The notes below the pieces were generated by a model. That model ran no database searches. It had not been told where the DNA came from and saw only the letters and a list, made by a program, of their open reading frames with translations. Source: TMED23 sp964643045 (GTDB lineage Bacteria; Pseudomonadota; Alphaproteobacteria; Rhodospirillales; UBA2165). Taken from it: a stretch of DNA of 43,244 nt. Both the position numbers and the translations under genes were made by a program. Shown here piece by piece: positions 25,650-33,944 of the stretch. The stretch's first letter is position 1. Every line of letters begins with the position of its first letter. The stretch lies in assembly GCA_964643045.1 (NCBI GenBank), contig CAZXSC010000010.1:1-43244 (forward strand). The letters run 5' to 3'.

Positions 25650-26385
25650 TATAAATAACCTACCATTAGGGTGGAAAACAAAAATTGGCGTAATTTCTCC
25701 TACCGAGAATACCGTCACAGAACCAGAATTCAACAATATGAAACCTCCTGGAGTGACTGTCCATTTCACGCGAATGCCAATCCATTTTAATCCAGAAAAA
25801 GACAATTTTAAAAGCTTAATGGAAGACCTTGAATTACGCTTGATTGAACTTAAGGATTGTGGTGTTGACATAGTTGCATACAATTGCACCGTTGGTTCCA
25901 TGGCATGTCCCAGCGAATTGCTTATAGGTAAACTACAAGATGTATCAGGAGTAGTCGCAGTTTCGACCGCCGATTCTATTATAAAGGCCCTGAAGGCGCT
26001 AAATATATCAAAAATATCTCTAGCGACACCCTACTCCAAAGCCACAAATGATCACGAGAAATCTTACCTTAATGAGCAAGGAATAAATGTTGTCGCAATG
26101 GTAGGAATGAGTTTTAACGAAACCGGCCCAGCACTCGGAAGGCGGTTCGGAAGCGTTACCCCCCTTGAAATTTATAATCATGCACTCTCCGTCGACCATA
26201 GTGAAGCTCAGGCAATTTTAATTAGCTGTGCCAATTTTGGGTCAGCTCAAGTCGTAGAAAAAATAGAAAAAGAAATAAAAAAGCCAGTAATTACCAGTAA
26301 CATTGCCACATTCTGGGCCAGTCTGAGGGCGGCAAATATAAAAGATAACATAAAAGGTTTTGGCCATCTTCTAGCGGGAAATTAA
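25639..26385 (+). CDS. Asp/Glu/hydantoin racemase superfamily protein (maleate isomerase/arylmalonate decarboxylase-like)
   Basis: A 248-residue protein with the two-cysteine active site of the Asp/Glu racemase fold: Cys83 in YNCTVGSMAC and Cys197 in ISCANFGSAQ. The opening GWKTKIGVISPTENTVTEPEF is typical of the maleate isomerase/AMDase branch. Such enzymes isomerise maleate to fumarate, racemise hydantoins or decarboxylate malonates. I chose the ATG at 25639, which follows AAAAAGGG and lies inside the end of the LLM monooxygenase gene. The coupling suggests the isomerase acts on a product of the monooxygenase pathway. Confidence 0.82.
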   Translation: MKIDINNLPLGWKTKIGVISPTENTVTEPEFNNMKPPGVTVHFTRMPIHFNPEKDNFKSLMEDLELRLIELKDCGVDIVAYNCTVGSMACPSELLIGKLQDVSGVVAVSTADSIIKALKALNISKISLATPYSKATNDHEKSYLNEQGINVVAMVGMSFNETGPALGRRFGSVTPLEIYNHALSVDHSEAQAILISCANFGSAQVVEKIEKEIKKPVITSNIATFWASLRAANIKDNIKGFGHLLAGN

Positions 26386-26434
26386 TCTAAAGAGAGAGCT
26401 TAATGTCTTCTGCACATCTAAAATTATGATGTTA

Positions 26435-26821
26435 CTATTTTGATTCAGTACAATTGGCAATAGGACACACAAACCTAGTGTGCTTTGGCTTAGTCGGATG
26501 TTTGTCATTTTCTCGAGGTTTGAACTCGTGATATATTTGACATTCTTTATCATAGGCATTGCGCGTCGATCGGAAAAATTTAAAACGGAATCCGGCATAC
26601 TTCCCAATATACTTTCTTAGTTCCACACCGAGATCACCATCAACATGACCAACTCGTTTAATTTTAAAACGGGGTTTTCCGTCAAAACCTTTACGAACAC
26701 CTCCGAGCACGAAAACGCTTGCTGAACTCCAATCCTTTGCATTATCAATTTCAGTCTTGATCGTGACTTCATCAAGCGGCATCGGTTTGCCAAGACCCGC
26801 ACTTACTGCCTTTTTTTTCAT
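26435..26821 (-). CDS. Conserved-looking hypothetical protein, 128 residues
   Basis: I do not recognise this protein. It starts MKKKAVSAGLGKPMPLDEVT, contains GVRKGFDGKPRFKIKRVGHV and GDLGVELRKYIGKYAGFRFK, and ends with a Cys/His-containing tail (ECQIYHEFKP, then FVCPIANCTESK) that could bind a metal. It is basic overall, has no signal peptide or membrane segment, and its codon use looks like that of its neighbours. The ATG at 26821 has no strong Shine-Dalgarno; a TTG two codons upstream is also possible. It is convergent with the racemase-like gene and divergent from msrB. Confidence 0.6.
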   Translation of the reverse strand: MKKKAVSAGLGKPMPLDEVTIKTEIDNAKDWSSASVFVLGGVRKGFDGKPRFKIKRVGHVDGDLGVELRKYIGKYAGFRFKFFRSTRNAYDKECQIYHEFKPRENDKHPTKPKHTRFVCPIANCTESK

Positions 26822-26949
26822 GAACAACTTTATTGTAACCGCAGAATATCGTAAAGACTAAGATATTTACTACATTTTACAAGCCCGTTTGTAACTGATA
26901 AATAACCCAGTTACTATTAAATAAATCATAATGATTAATGGTACATTAG

Positions 26950-27348
26950 ATGACAAAAAAAATAGTAAAATCCGATGACGAATGGCAAGAATTGCTTACA
27001 TCCGAACAGTATTATGTTACGCGACAGCATGGTACAGAACGCCCCTTCTCCGGTGAATATAACGATTGCAAGAAAGAAGGGGTCTTCCAATGTTGTTGTT
27101 GTGAATCACCACTTTTTTCCTCTAACCACAAGTTTGACTCAGGTTCTGGTTGGCCAAGCTATTGGCAACCCATAACAGAGGATGCCATCACTTCTATATC
27201 CGATAATAGTCTGGGAATGGCTCGAACCGAGATTCTCTGTACGAACTGTGATGCCCATTTGGGCCATGTTTTTCCAGATGGCCCGGAGCCCACAGGTCTT
27301 CGCTACTGTATAAATTCTCTATCATTAAAACTAAACGAGAATAAATGA
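26950..27348 (+). CDS. msrB: Peptide-methionine (R)-S-oxide reductase MsrB
   Basis: A 132-residue enzyme that reduces the R-sulfoxide of protein methionine. The catalytic cysteine is Cys120 in GLRYCIN. The structural zinc would be held by Cys48 and Cys51 in the CCCC run and by Cys97 and Cys100 in LCTNCDAHLGHVF. GSGWPSYWQP is the substrate-binding segment. Length is normal for single-domain MsrB. The run of four cysteines is slightly unusual but keeps the CxxC spacing. No msrA is adjacent. Confidence 0.96.
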   Translation: MTKKIVKSDDEWQELLTSEQYYVTRQHGTERPFSGEYNDCKKEGVFQCCCCESPLFSSNHKFDSGSGWPSYWQPITEDAITSISDNSLGMARTEILCTNCDAHLGHVFPDGPEPTGLRYCINSLSLKLNENK

Positions 27349-27412
27349 ATTTTTGGCTTTCCTAAATAGCACTCTACCATCAAGGCGAATGGACCCGACA
27401 CCAATAATAAAT

Positions 27413-27865
27413 CTAATATATAATCCGCATCCTAATTCTTTTATTTGAACTTCCAAGTATAAATGAGGCTGCTCCGAAACTCGGCGGACCAAAAATTACT
27501 CGTGCGTTGTTGGAGAAACCAAAACCCTCTTTTGGCAAACCTATGAAATTAGTATCCATCTCTTTATTAGAGTTCGCATCATGATGAATTGCGACGGCGT
27601 AAACGCCCGGATGCATACCTCTAAAAATAGCAACCACATTACCTACGTTGGCATCAACATCAAGACTTCGAATTTCATTACCACGGGGAAATTCTTGTGC
27701 CTGATCAAAAATTGCTAAACGCAATTGACCCGCTCCACTTCGTATACCCGAAACTGTAACCTCAATATCGGCTGCAAAAAGTTCCATAGAAATTATTAGC
27801 GGTGCAAAAAAATATAATACTTTTACAATGATGTGGTGCTGTCCTCTACAAGAACTCCGAATCAT
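27413..27865 (-). CDS. DUF2141-family exported protein
   Basis: A 150-residue protein with a hydrophobic N-terminal export signal (about residues 12-32, ending SMELFAA). A DUF2141 beta-sandwich domain follows, with the family pattern AIHHDANSNKEMDTNFIGLP and GFGFSNNARVIFGPPSF. The Asp/Asn-rich HDANSNKEMDTN segment resembles a calcium-binding loop. Family members are periplasmic or outer-membrane associated and have no settled function. It is downstream of the 114-residue gene on the same strand, 92 bases away. Confidence 0.85.
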   Translation of the reverse strand: MIRSSCRGQHHIIVKVLYFFAPLIISMELFAADIEVTVSGIRSGAGQLRLAIFDQAQEFPRGNEIRSLDVDANVGNVVAIFRGMHPGVYAVAIHHDANSNKEMDTNFIGLPKEGFGFSNNARVIFGPPSFGAASFILGSSNKRIRMRIIY

Positions 27866-27957
27866 AGGCTATATTGCTCCCCTGCAATCTTCAAAATGGA
27901 ATGAACCATCTCAGTTGTTTCATCAGGCACGACATTCTTACCAAAGTCCACACTTGA

Positions 27958-28302
27958 CTAAACCATCGTTTTACGAAGTGCAAACTGGCGATTTGAAGTG
28001 AACGGACGCACCTCAGTAGGCCATCTGCCCGCCTCCACGGCTTCTCCCCACGCTTTTGATGCGAGTACTTCTGGCCGTTCTATCTGATATATGGCAGTGT
28101 AAGTAGGTTCTCCCGACACATCAATTTCTTGAAGTTTACCTCCGAAATGCATTTTCAGTGGTTGCGATTTAAGGCGTTCTACGCTCATAACCCCAGGCAC
28201 TTTTAAAATACCGGGAATATGTTCAGTATCGTAGACTTCATTAAACAAGTCTTCTTTTTCCAGCTCAATATCCATACTGGCAATTAAAAGAAATTTTGAC
28301 AT
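27958..28302 (-). CDS. Small EthD/DUF4286-like (dimeric alpha-beta barrel) protein
   Basis: A 114-residue cytosolic protein starting MSKFLLIASMDIELEKEDLF. It contains VYDTEHIPGILKVPGVMSVERL, the typical layout of ferredoxin-like EthD/DUF4286 proteins, where a conserved His follows an Asp/Glu-rich helix and precedes a PGV turn. Members of this fold often act on aromatic or polyketide-like substrates or bind haem, but this one's role cannot be told. It is divergent from the class V aminotransferase; the 293 bases between the two starts hold no recognisable element. Confidence 0.65.
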   Translation of the reverse strand: MSKFLLIASMDIELEKEDLFNEVYDTEHIPGILKVPGVMSVERLKSQPLKMHFGGKLQEIDVSGEPTYTAIYQIERPEVLASKAWGEAVEAGRWPTEVRPFTSNRQFALRKTMV

Positions 28303-28595
28303 AAAAACTCCTAGTCGGATTCTGTAAAAAAAATTTGTTATAGGCGGTTAAGTTGCCGAACTATTGATTATGTGTCGAGGGCAAAACAAATAAAATACAT
28401 GATAATTCGTATTGAAATGTCCACAGATAGCAGAATATTGAAACAAAGATTTGGTAAAGTATAAAATTTTTTACACCATCTAAAAAATCACATCTAGAAA
28501 AAACAGCTAATTTCACTAATAGTAATCTCGTGACAAATGGCATCTACTGATTTAAAGCCCTAGCTGTTCAGTTGATTATAAGGATAAAAATCGTC

Positions 28596-29756
28596 ATGCC
28601 TACAAATACTATTTTAAAAAATGAGAAACCTCTGGTTGAAATTTTTCATGCGCCAGAGCGCTTGCTGATGGGCGCAGGGCCTTCTCGAGTACATGAAGAC
28701 GTCCTAAAAGTAATGTCACAAAAGACAATAGGGCATCTTGATCCTGATATGATTGCTATGATGGATCAATTAAAAGACATGTTACGCTACGTGTTCCAAA
28801 CCAATAACCCTATGACATTTCCTGTCTCTGGCCCGGGTTCGTTAGGTATGGAAGCTTGTGTGAATAATATGATTGAGCCCGGCGAAAAGGCGATAATTGC
28901 TATTAATGGCGTCTTTGGCTCCAGAATGGCGGAAGTCGCACGACGTGCAGGGGCAAACGTTATCATCACTGAAGATGATTGGGGCAAAGCTGTCGATCCC
29001 AACAAAGTAGAAGACGCACTCAAATCGGACCCAGATATAAAACTTGTTGGTTTTGTGCACGCCGAAACCTCAACTGGTACACTCTCGGATGCTGCAGCCA
29101 TTTGTCGGCTTGCTAAAGATAAGAATACAATGAGTATCGTCGACACAGTCACTTCCCTAGGGGGCGTTCCTGTAAACGTCGATGTCTGGGGCGCTGATGC
29201 GGTCTATTCCGGCTCTCAGAAATGTCTCTCATGCCCTCCCGGCCTCTCACCAGTAACTTTTAGCAAAGAAGCCGTGGAATGCATTGAAGGACGAAAATTT
29301 CCGGTTCAAAGCTGGTTATTAGACCTTTCTTTAATCACAAGTTATTGGCAAGGAGATCCAAGAACCGGTGCCCGGACTTACCACCATACGGCCCCCGTTA
29401 ACGCATTGATGGGTCTCCATGAAGCTCTTCGCAGGGTAGTCGATGAAGGATTGGAAAATATCTGGAAACGGCATAAAGAAACTTCAGATATCATTGTAAA
29501 AGGTATGGAAGAGATGGGGTTCTCAATGCTGGTTGACGAAGCGATTCGGTTGCCGGAATTATTAACCATTAAATTACCAGAAGGAATTGATGATGCGACC
29601 GTAAGAACTCAATTACTTAACGACCATAACATTGAGATTAGTGCTGGTTTAGGTGCTTTCGCTGGTAAATTATGGCGCATAGGTGTGATGGGCGAAGGAG
29701 CACGCAAAGAAAATGCTGAAAAAATATTAGAAGCCATAAAAGAGTGCATCACATAA
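28596..29756 (+). CDS. Class V aminotransferase (alanine/serine-glyoxylate or ureidoglycine-glyoxylate type)
   Basis: A 386-residue PLP enzyme of the AGXT/PucG group. The PLP lysine is Lys209 in YSGSQKCLSCPPGLSP. GAGPSRVH starts the fold, HAETSTGTLSD and DTVTSLGGVPV line the cofactor site, and YHHTAPVNALMGLHEAL is typical of alanine-glyoxylate transaminase. I chose the ATG at 28596 over a TTG at 28572. It would transfer an amino group to glyoxylate; alanine, serine or ureidoglycine could be the donor. The amidohydrolase and permease locus 4-9 kb downstream makes the purine-linked PucG role worth testing, but nothing in the sequence decides it. Confidence 0.85.
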   Translation: MPTNTILKNEKPLVEIFHAPERLLMGAGPSRVHEDVLKVMSQKTIGHLDPDMIAMMDQLKDMLRYVFQTNNPMTFPVSGPGSLGMEACVNNMIEPGEKAIIAINGVFGSRMAEVARRAGANVIITEDDWGKAVDPNKVEDALKSDPDIKLVGFVHAETSTGTLSDAAAICRLAKDKNTMSIVDTVTSLGGVPVNVDVWGADAVYSGSQKCLSCPPGLSPVTFSKEAVECIEGRKFPVQSWLLDLSLITSYWQGDPRTGARTYHHTAPVNALMGLHEALRRVVDEGLENIWKRHKETSDIIVKGMEEMGFSMLVDEAIRLPELLTIKLPEGIDDATVRTQLLNDHNIEISAGLGAFAGKLWRIGVMGEGARKENAEKILEAIKECIT

Positions 29757-29836
29757 TAATGAATTAAATTCAATTATATAAAGTGATATTGACCAGAATT
29801 AATGGTAATTATCACCAAGTGGAGGAAATCTGAAAT

Positions 29837-30415
29837 ATGACGGAGAATGAAGGTAATATTCCGGCACCTGCTATTAGCGAAATAGTTTTAAAAACCGGCC
29901 GTTTTGATGAAATGAAAGACTGGTACACGGTGGCGCTTGATGTTCAACCATTCTTCGTTCGTGAACGCCCGAAGAAAGTGTCTTGGACGGGATCCCAACA
30001 AATTGCCTTTTTTAAATTACACGGCATTTATCCTTATTCTCAAATGTTAGGGGTTTTTGAAATCGACGACACCAACTATCAAGTCGGGAACAATCCTGGC
30101 CTGCATCATTTCCAGCTAGCCCATGGTAACTTTGAAGAATTATTTGCTCGTTATGATCGTCTAAAGGCTGGGGGAATAATACCTATCCAGAAATGGAACC
30201 ACGGAGTTATGACTAGCTTTTATTATGAAGACCCAGACGGTAATCAAGCAGAAATGACTTGTGTAAATTTTACCAAGGAAGAAGATTTCCGTGCCTATTT
30301 TAACACTGATTCCTACAAAAATAACATTTCTGGCATTCCTATAGATCCCGAAGAATATATTACCCGCTATCGGTCTGGAACTCCGCAAGAAGAGCTGGTC
30401 AAAATACCCGTTTAA
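29837..30415 (+). CDS. VOC-family (glyoxalase/extradiol dioxygenase-like) protein
   Basis: A 192-residue protein with the vicinal-oxygen-chelate fold. The metal ligands are probably His in GLHHFQLAHG and Glu in YYEDPDGNQAEMT, with a further His/Glu from the first module (ISEIVLKTGRFDEMKDWY). The layout resembles biphenyl-2,3-diol dioxygenase-like proteins. GGAGG lies about 12 bases before the ATG. It follows the aminotransferase 80 bases later on the same strand, so they may be co-transcribed. The substrate is unknown. Confidence 0.82.
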   Translation: MTENEGNIPAPAISEIVLKTGRFDEMKDWYTVALDVQPFFVRERPKKVSWTGSQQIAFFKLHGIYPYSQMLGVFEIDDTNYQVGNNPGLHHFQLAHGNFEELFARYDRLKAGGIIPIQKWNHGVMTSFYYEDPDGNQAEMTCVNFTKEEDFRAYFNTDSYKNNISGIPIDPEEYITRYRSGTPQEELVKIPV

Positions 30416-30448
30416 GATTTGTCGTGGACCCGTTGATTATTGATCTCT

Positions 30449-31582
30449 TTACTCGCCCCAAATTTCTTTAGCAGTTTCTAGGATCAGCTCAAGTTTAGAA
30501 ATTTGATCCTGAACGGAAATTAAATTCCCAACTGCGTTTGACGAAAAGCCGCATTGAGGCGACAAAGCTAGTTGATCAATATCGACATATTTAGAAGCTT
30601 CTTCGACCCGTCGCTTCAATTCATCTTTTGATTCTAATACGCCAAACTTTGTTGTTACCAAACCAAGGACAATCATTTTTTTACCCTTCGGAACAAAGCG
30701 CAGGGGCTCAAATCCGCCGGAGCGTTTATCGTCGTATTCTAAGAAAAACCCATCAACATTCGTTAAATTGAACATTTTCTCCGCGACCGGTTCATAACCC
30801 CCCGAAGCAAACCACCGGCTTTTCGCATTGCCGCGACAGAGATGTATACATACTGACATATTTTCCGGACGATCCTTAATTGAATCATTTATTAATGCAG
30901 CATATGTTGCGGGTAATTCATCTGGATCCTCTCCCAATTGGCGAGCGTTTTCACGCATTTTCTCATCACAAAGATAGGCCAGATTAGTATCATCAAACTG
31001 AACGTACGTGCAGCCAAATGAACCCAGATCAGATAGCTCTTCGCGGTAAAGACAGGCCAGATCGTCAAAAAAATCCTGCATATGAGGATAGGTTTCTTTA
31101 TCAATAGCCTCACGTCCGCCCCTAAAATGAGTCATGGTCGGTGACGGCATAGTGATCTTTACAGTCCGATCGGTTAGAGATCTGGTAAACTTATAATTCT
31201 CAACTTCAATACCGCCTTTGGGTCGAGCTATTTTTCCATTGATGTAGGGGATGAATGGCATTTTTTTTTCCTGGCCAGCTTTATGCTCTGCCCCTAGCTT
31301 AACGGCCTGATCAAAATCCCAATTTGTGGTAACATTCTCAACCTGTTTGATAAAATCAACATGAAAGCTTTCACGCCTGAATTCACCATCGGTAATTGAA
31401 GTCAGGCCAACACTTTCTTGCCATTTAACCACTTCTTTAATGCACTCGTTTTCATGCTCTTTTAATTCTGAGGCGGAAATCTGCCCAGCTTTCATTTTAT
31501 TACGAGATTCTAATAGAGAACCGGGACGGAGAAAGCTTCCCACATGATCAGCCCGGAAAGGCGCCTTATTTCTCTTTGACAT
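30449..31582 (-). CDS. MetE C-terminal-domain-like methyltransferase (short, YxjG type)
   Basis: A 377-residue protein resembling the catalytic C-terminal barrel of cobalamin-independent methionine synthase, lacking its N-terminal half. DHVGSFLRPGSLLE opens the barrel. The zinc site appears complete: His247 and Cys249 in CIHLCRGN, Glu282 in FFLEYDD and Cys344 in SPQCGFSS. Short MetE-like proteins move methyl groups to thiols from donors other than polyglutamyl methylfolate; the donor here is unknown. It could make methionine from homocysteine or demethylate an environmental compound. Confidence 0.82.
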   Translation of the reverse strand: MSKRNKAPFRADHVGSFLRPGSLLESRNKMKAGQISASELKEHENECIKEVVKWQESVGLTSITDGEFRRESFHVDFIKQVENVTTNWDFDQAVKLGAEHKAGQEKKMPFIPYINGKIARPKGGIEVENYKFTRSLTDRTVKITMPSPTMTHFRGGREAIDKETYPHMQDFFDDLACLYREELSDLGSFGCTYVQFDDTNLAYLCDEKMRENARQLGEDPDELPATYAALINDSIKDRPENMSVCIHLCRGNAKSRWFASGGYEPVAEKMFNLTNVDGFFLEYDDKRSGGFEPLRFVPKGKKMIVLGLVTTKFGVLESKDELKRRVEEASKYVDIDQLALSPQCGFSSNAVGNLISVQDQISKLELILETAKEIWGE

Positions 31583-31689
31583 ATCCTTATCCTCACAAAA
31601 TGGAATATTGGGTCATAATATCAAAAATATACACGTTTATATTCAATCATAAAACATCATAGTTTAATAGAATGGAAGGGGGATTCACT

Positions 31690-31715
31690 CCTAGAAATAA
31701 TGGTTAACTTCTAGG
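31690..31715. repeat. Inverted repeat in the divergent region upstream of the MetE-like gene
   Basis: CCTAGAA (31690-31696) and TTCTAGG (31709-31715) flank a 12-base centre that itself contains GTTAAC. It lies in the 253-base space between the MetE-like gene and the alpha/beta hydrolase gene, which diverge. It could be a regulator binding site; no T-run supports a terminator. Confidence 0.35.
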
Positions 31716-31835
31716 GTAGTATTCGTGTTATAACAACAACTTCCATCTTGCTTAAGTGGCATAAAGTATTATGACTACGGGCGATCGTTACTATCACCAA
31801 ACTCGTTTGAACTGATTCTAAAGGCCAAACACAAA

Positions 31836-32810
31836 ATGCGCACTATCATCAAAACCATCTTGCTATTCGTTCTTGCCACTTTTGTAGCCATTTGGATTTT
31901 AGGACCAGAGGAACCGGCAGATTTAGTTGTAACTTTTGATAACAAAATGATAGACGATAATCTCGTCTCTTACTTAGAAAACAAAGAAAAAAAATTTGAC
32001 GATATAATTCCCGGTGTAAAAAAACGTATTATTTGGAACCGAATTATCGGTAAACAAACACCACTTTCAATCATATATATTCACGGATTCTCAGCTACAT
32101 CGGAAGAGATTCGACCAGTTCCTGATCTGGTTGCCAAGGCTCTGGGCGCCAATTTATTCTTCACTCGATTGACCGGGCATGGACGTGGGCCAATCGCAAT
32201 GACAGAACCACGGGTCATTGATTGGATGAATGATATCGCTGAAGCCTTAGAAATTGGTCGTCGTATAGGAAAAAAGGTAGTTGTTATATCAACCTCTACA
32301 GGATCAACAATCGTTGCTGCCGCAGCGTTAAACCCCGAATTATCTCGTGATGTGTCGGGTTTTATTTTCGTTTCACCCAATTTTGGAATTAACAACCCCC
32401 TAGCACGACTTCTCACTTGGCCCGGTGCACGGTCATGGGTGCCAATTGTTGGAGGAAAAATGCGAAAAAATAGTCCGCGCAACAAATTGCATGCAAAATA
32501 TTGGACAACCTCATATCCAACTGTTGCAACATTACCTATGGCCGCTGTCATCAAAGCTGTTATCGGTCAGGACTTTAGTAAAATTCGCACTCCCGCTTTA
32601 TTCTATTACTCACTAGATGACAAAGTCGTAAAACCTGAAGTAACAAGAGATGTGGCGCGCCGATGGGGCGGCAAAGTTAAAACAATCAACGTCGTTATGT
32701 CCGAAAAAGATGATCAATATTCCCATATTATTGCAGGAGACATAGTATCACCAAACCAAACCAACTACGCTATTCAACAAATGCTTCAGTGGATCAAAAC
32801 TCTACCTTAA
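31836..32810 (+). CDS. Membrane-anchored alpha/beta hydrolase
   Basis: A 324-residue protein with an N-terminal hydrophobic anchor or uncleaved signal (about residues 5-23) and an alpha/beta hydrolase domain. YIHGFSATSEE forms the oxyanion-hole loop. The likely nucleophile is Ser154 in the elbow S-T-S-T-G, where the usual first Gly is replaced by Ser152. The acid is Asp261 or Asp262 in YSLDDKVV, and His297 in YSHIIAGD completes the triad. It is likely a periplasm-facing esterase or lipase of unknown substrate. It stands alone between two minus-strand genes. Confidence 0.85.
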   Translation: MRTIIKTILLFVLATFVAIWILGPEEPADLVVTFDNKMIDDNLVSYLENKEKKFDDIIPGVKKRIIWNRIIGKQTPLSIIYIHGFSATSEEIRPVPDLVAKALGANLFFTRLTGHGRGPIAMTEPRVIDWMNDIAEALEIGRRIGKKVVVISTSTGSTIVAAAALNPELSRDVSGFIFVSPNFGINNPLARLLTWPGARSWVPIVGGKMRKNSPRNKLHAKYWTTSYPTVATLPMAAVIKAVIGQDFSKIRTPALFYYSLDDKVVKPEVTRDVARRWGGKVKTINVVMSEKDDQYSHIIAGDIVSPNQTNYAIQQMLQWIKTLP

Positions 32811-32865
32811 GTTAACTAGGTACAAATATTAGGCCGTGCCGTCATTGATAAAACAAATACTAAAA

Positions 32866-33843
32866 CTAAGCGGCGGCACCGCCAGATGCAATTTGCAATC
32901 CACAAGAATCAAAAGCAGATTTGATGACCCCTTTTTCTTCATCGGTTAAATTAAGCAAAGGTCGACGAACCCAACCCCCGACTTGACCTAAGAGATCGGC
33001 CCAATATTTTTGCTGAGCATGAGGCTTATCCGCTGGTCGTGTGCTCTTCAGAGCCACGCGTACGGGATCCAAACTATCACGAACAGCTCGTGCTTTTTCA
33101 ATCTCACCAGACATCGCCAGACGCGTATACTCGTTCATGCGCCGGTCTACCTTAGTCTGCATTAAAAAAGGTGGTGTAGAACAGAGATATACCTGCCATC
33201 CCAACTCAGTGATATTTTCCAGCCATAAATCCTCTGATGACGTACTAACGATAAGACTGCCTCGTGTCATGTCAGTAAGGCGAGAATAACGGTCTCGATC
33301 AACACTATATTTAATGGCAACGATATTCTCGAGTTCGGCGATATCCCGACAGACTTCTGGCTCAAGGATATAGTTATAATCAGGTTGATGCCAAATCGCT
33401 ATTCCAATATCTAATTGGTCAGCAATGTGACGATAATATTCTTTCAGAACTGCATCCACACTCGTATGAAAATAAAGAGGCGGTGCGTGCACAATAATCC
33501 AATCTGCACCAATATCTTGAGCATGGCGCCCGAGCTCTAACACAGTGTCTAAGTTTTCATCAGAGCAGGACATTATTGTCCTACATCGATTACCCACCTC
33601 ATCAACAACAATTTCAAACTGGCGTTTACGTTCAGCCAGCGTCATAGAAAAAAACTCTCCTTGTTTACCGTTAATAAAAAGCCCGGCGATACCTAGATCA
33701 TCGATCCAGTGACGCAAATTACTACGCAAACCTCTCTCATCGGGCGAACCATCCTCTGTAAAGGGGGTCATACCAGCAGCAAAAATTCCTCGAAAGTGTT
33801 CCTGGGCATAATCCTTAGACTCTAACTTTTTATATTGTCTCAT
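32866..33843 (-). CDS. DapA/NanA-superfamily aldolase-like protein with altered active site
   Basis: A 325-residue (beta/alpha)8 protein of the dihydrodipicolinate synthase family. The Schiff-base lysine is kept: Lys178 in IVAIKYSVD. Other key residues differ: the GTTGE motif reads GKQGE (59-63), and the catalytic Tyr of the YNxP motif is Trp151 in IWHQP. It is therefore not a DapA and probably catalyses a different aldol, dehydratase or hydrolase-type reaction. It follows carbamate kinase after 101 bases on the same strand, presumably in one transcript. The substrate is unknown. Confidence 0.83.
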   Translation of the reverse strand: MRQYKKLESKDYAQEHFRGIFAAGMTPFTEDGSPDERGLRSNLRHWIDDLGIAGLFINGKQGEFFSMTLAERKRQFEIVVDEVGNRCRTIMSCSDENLDTVLELGRHAQDIGADWIIVHAPPLYFHTSVDAVLKEYYRHIADQLDIGIAIWHQPDYNYILEPEVCRDIAELENIVAIKYSVDRDRYSRLTDMTRGSLIVSTSSEDLWLENITELGWQVYLCSTPPFLMQTKVDRRMNEYTRLAMSGEIEKARAVRDSLDPVRVALKSTRPADKPHAQQKYWADLLGQVGGWVRRPLLNLTDEEKGVIKSAFDSCGLQIASGGAAA

Positions 33844-33944
33844 CGATTTTATTCTTCCCCAGTGTTAATCACGCCCCACAAACTAAAGATACCCTGCCAC
33901 AAAGAGACAAAGTGCAAAAGGCAAAATGTGAGTATTTATTTCTA

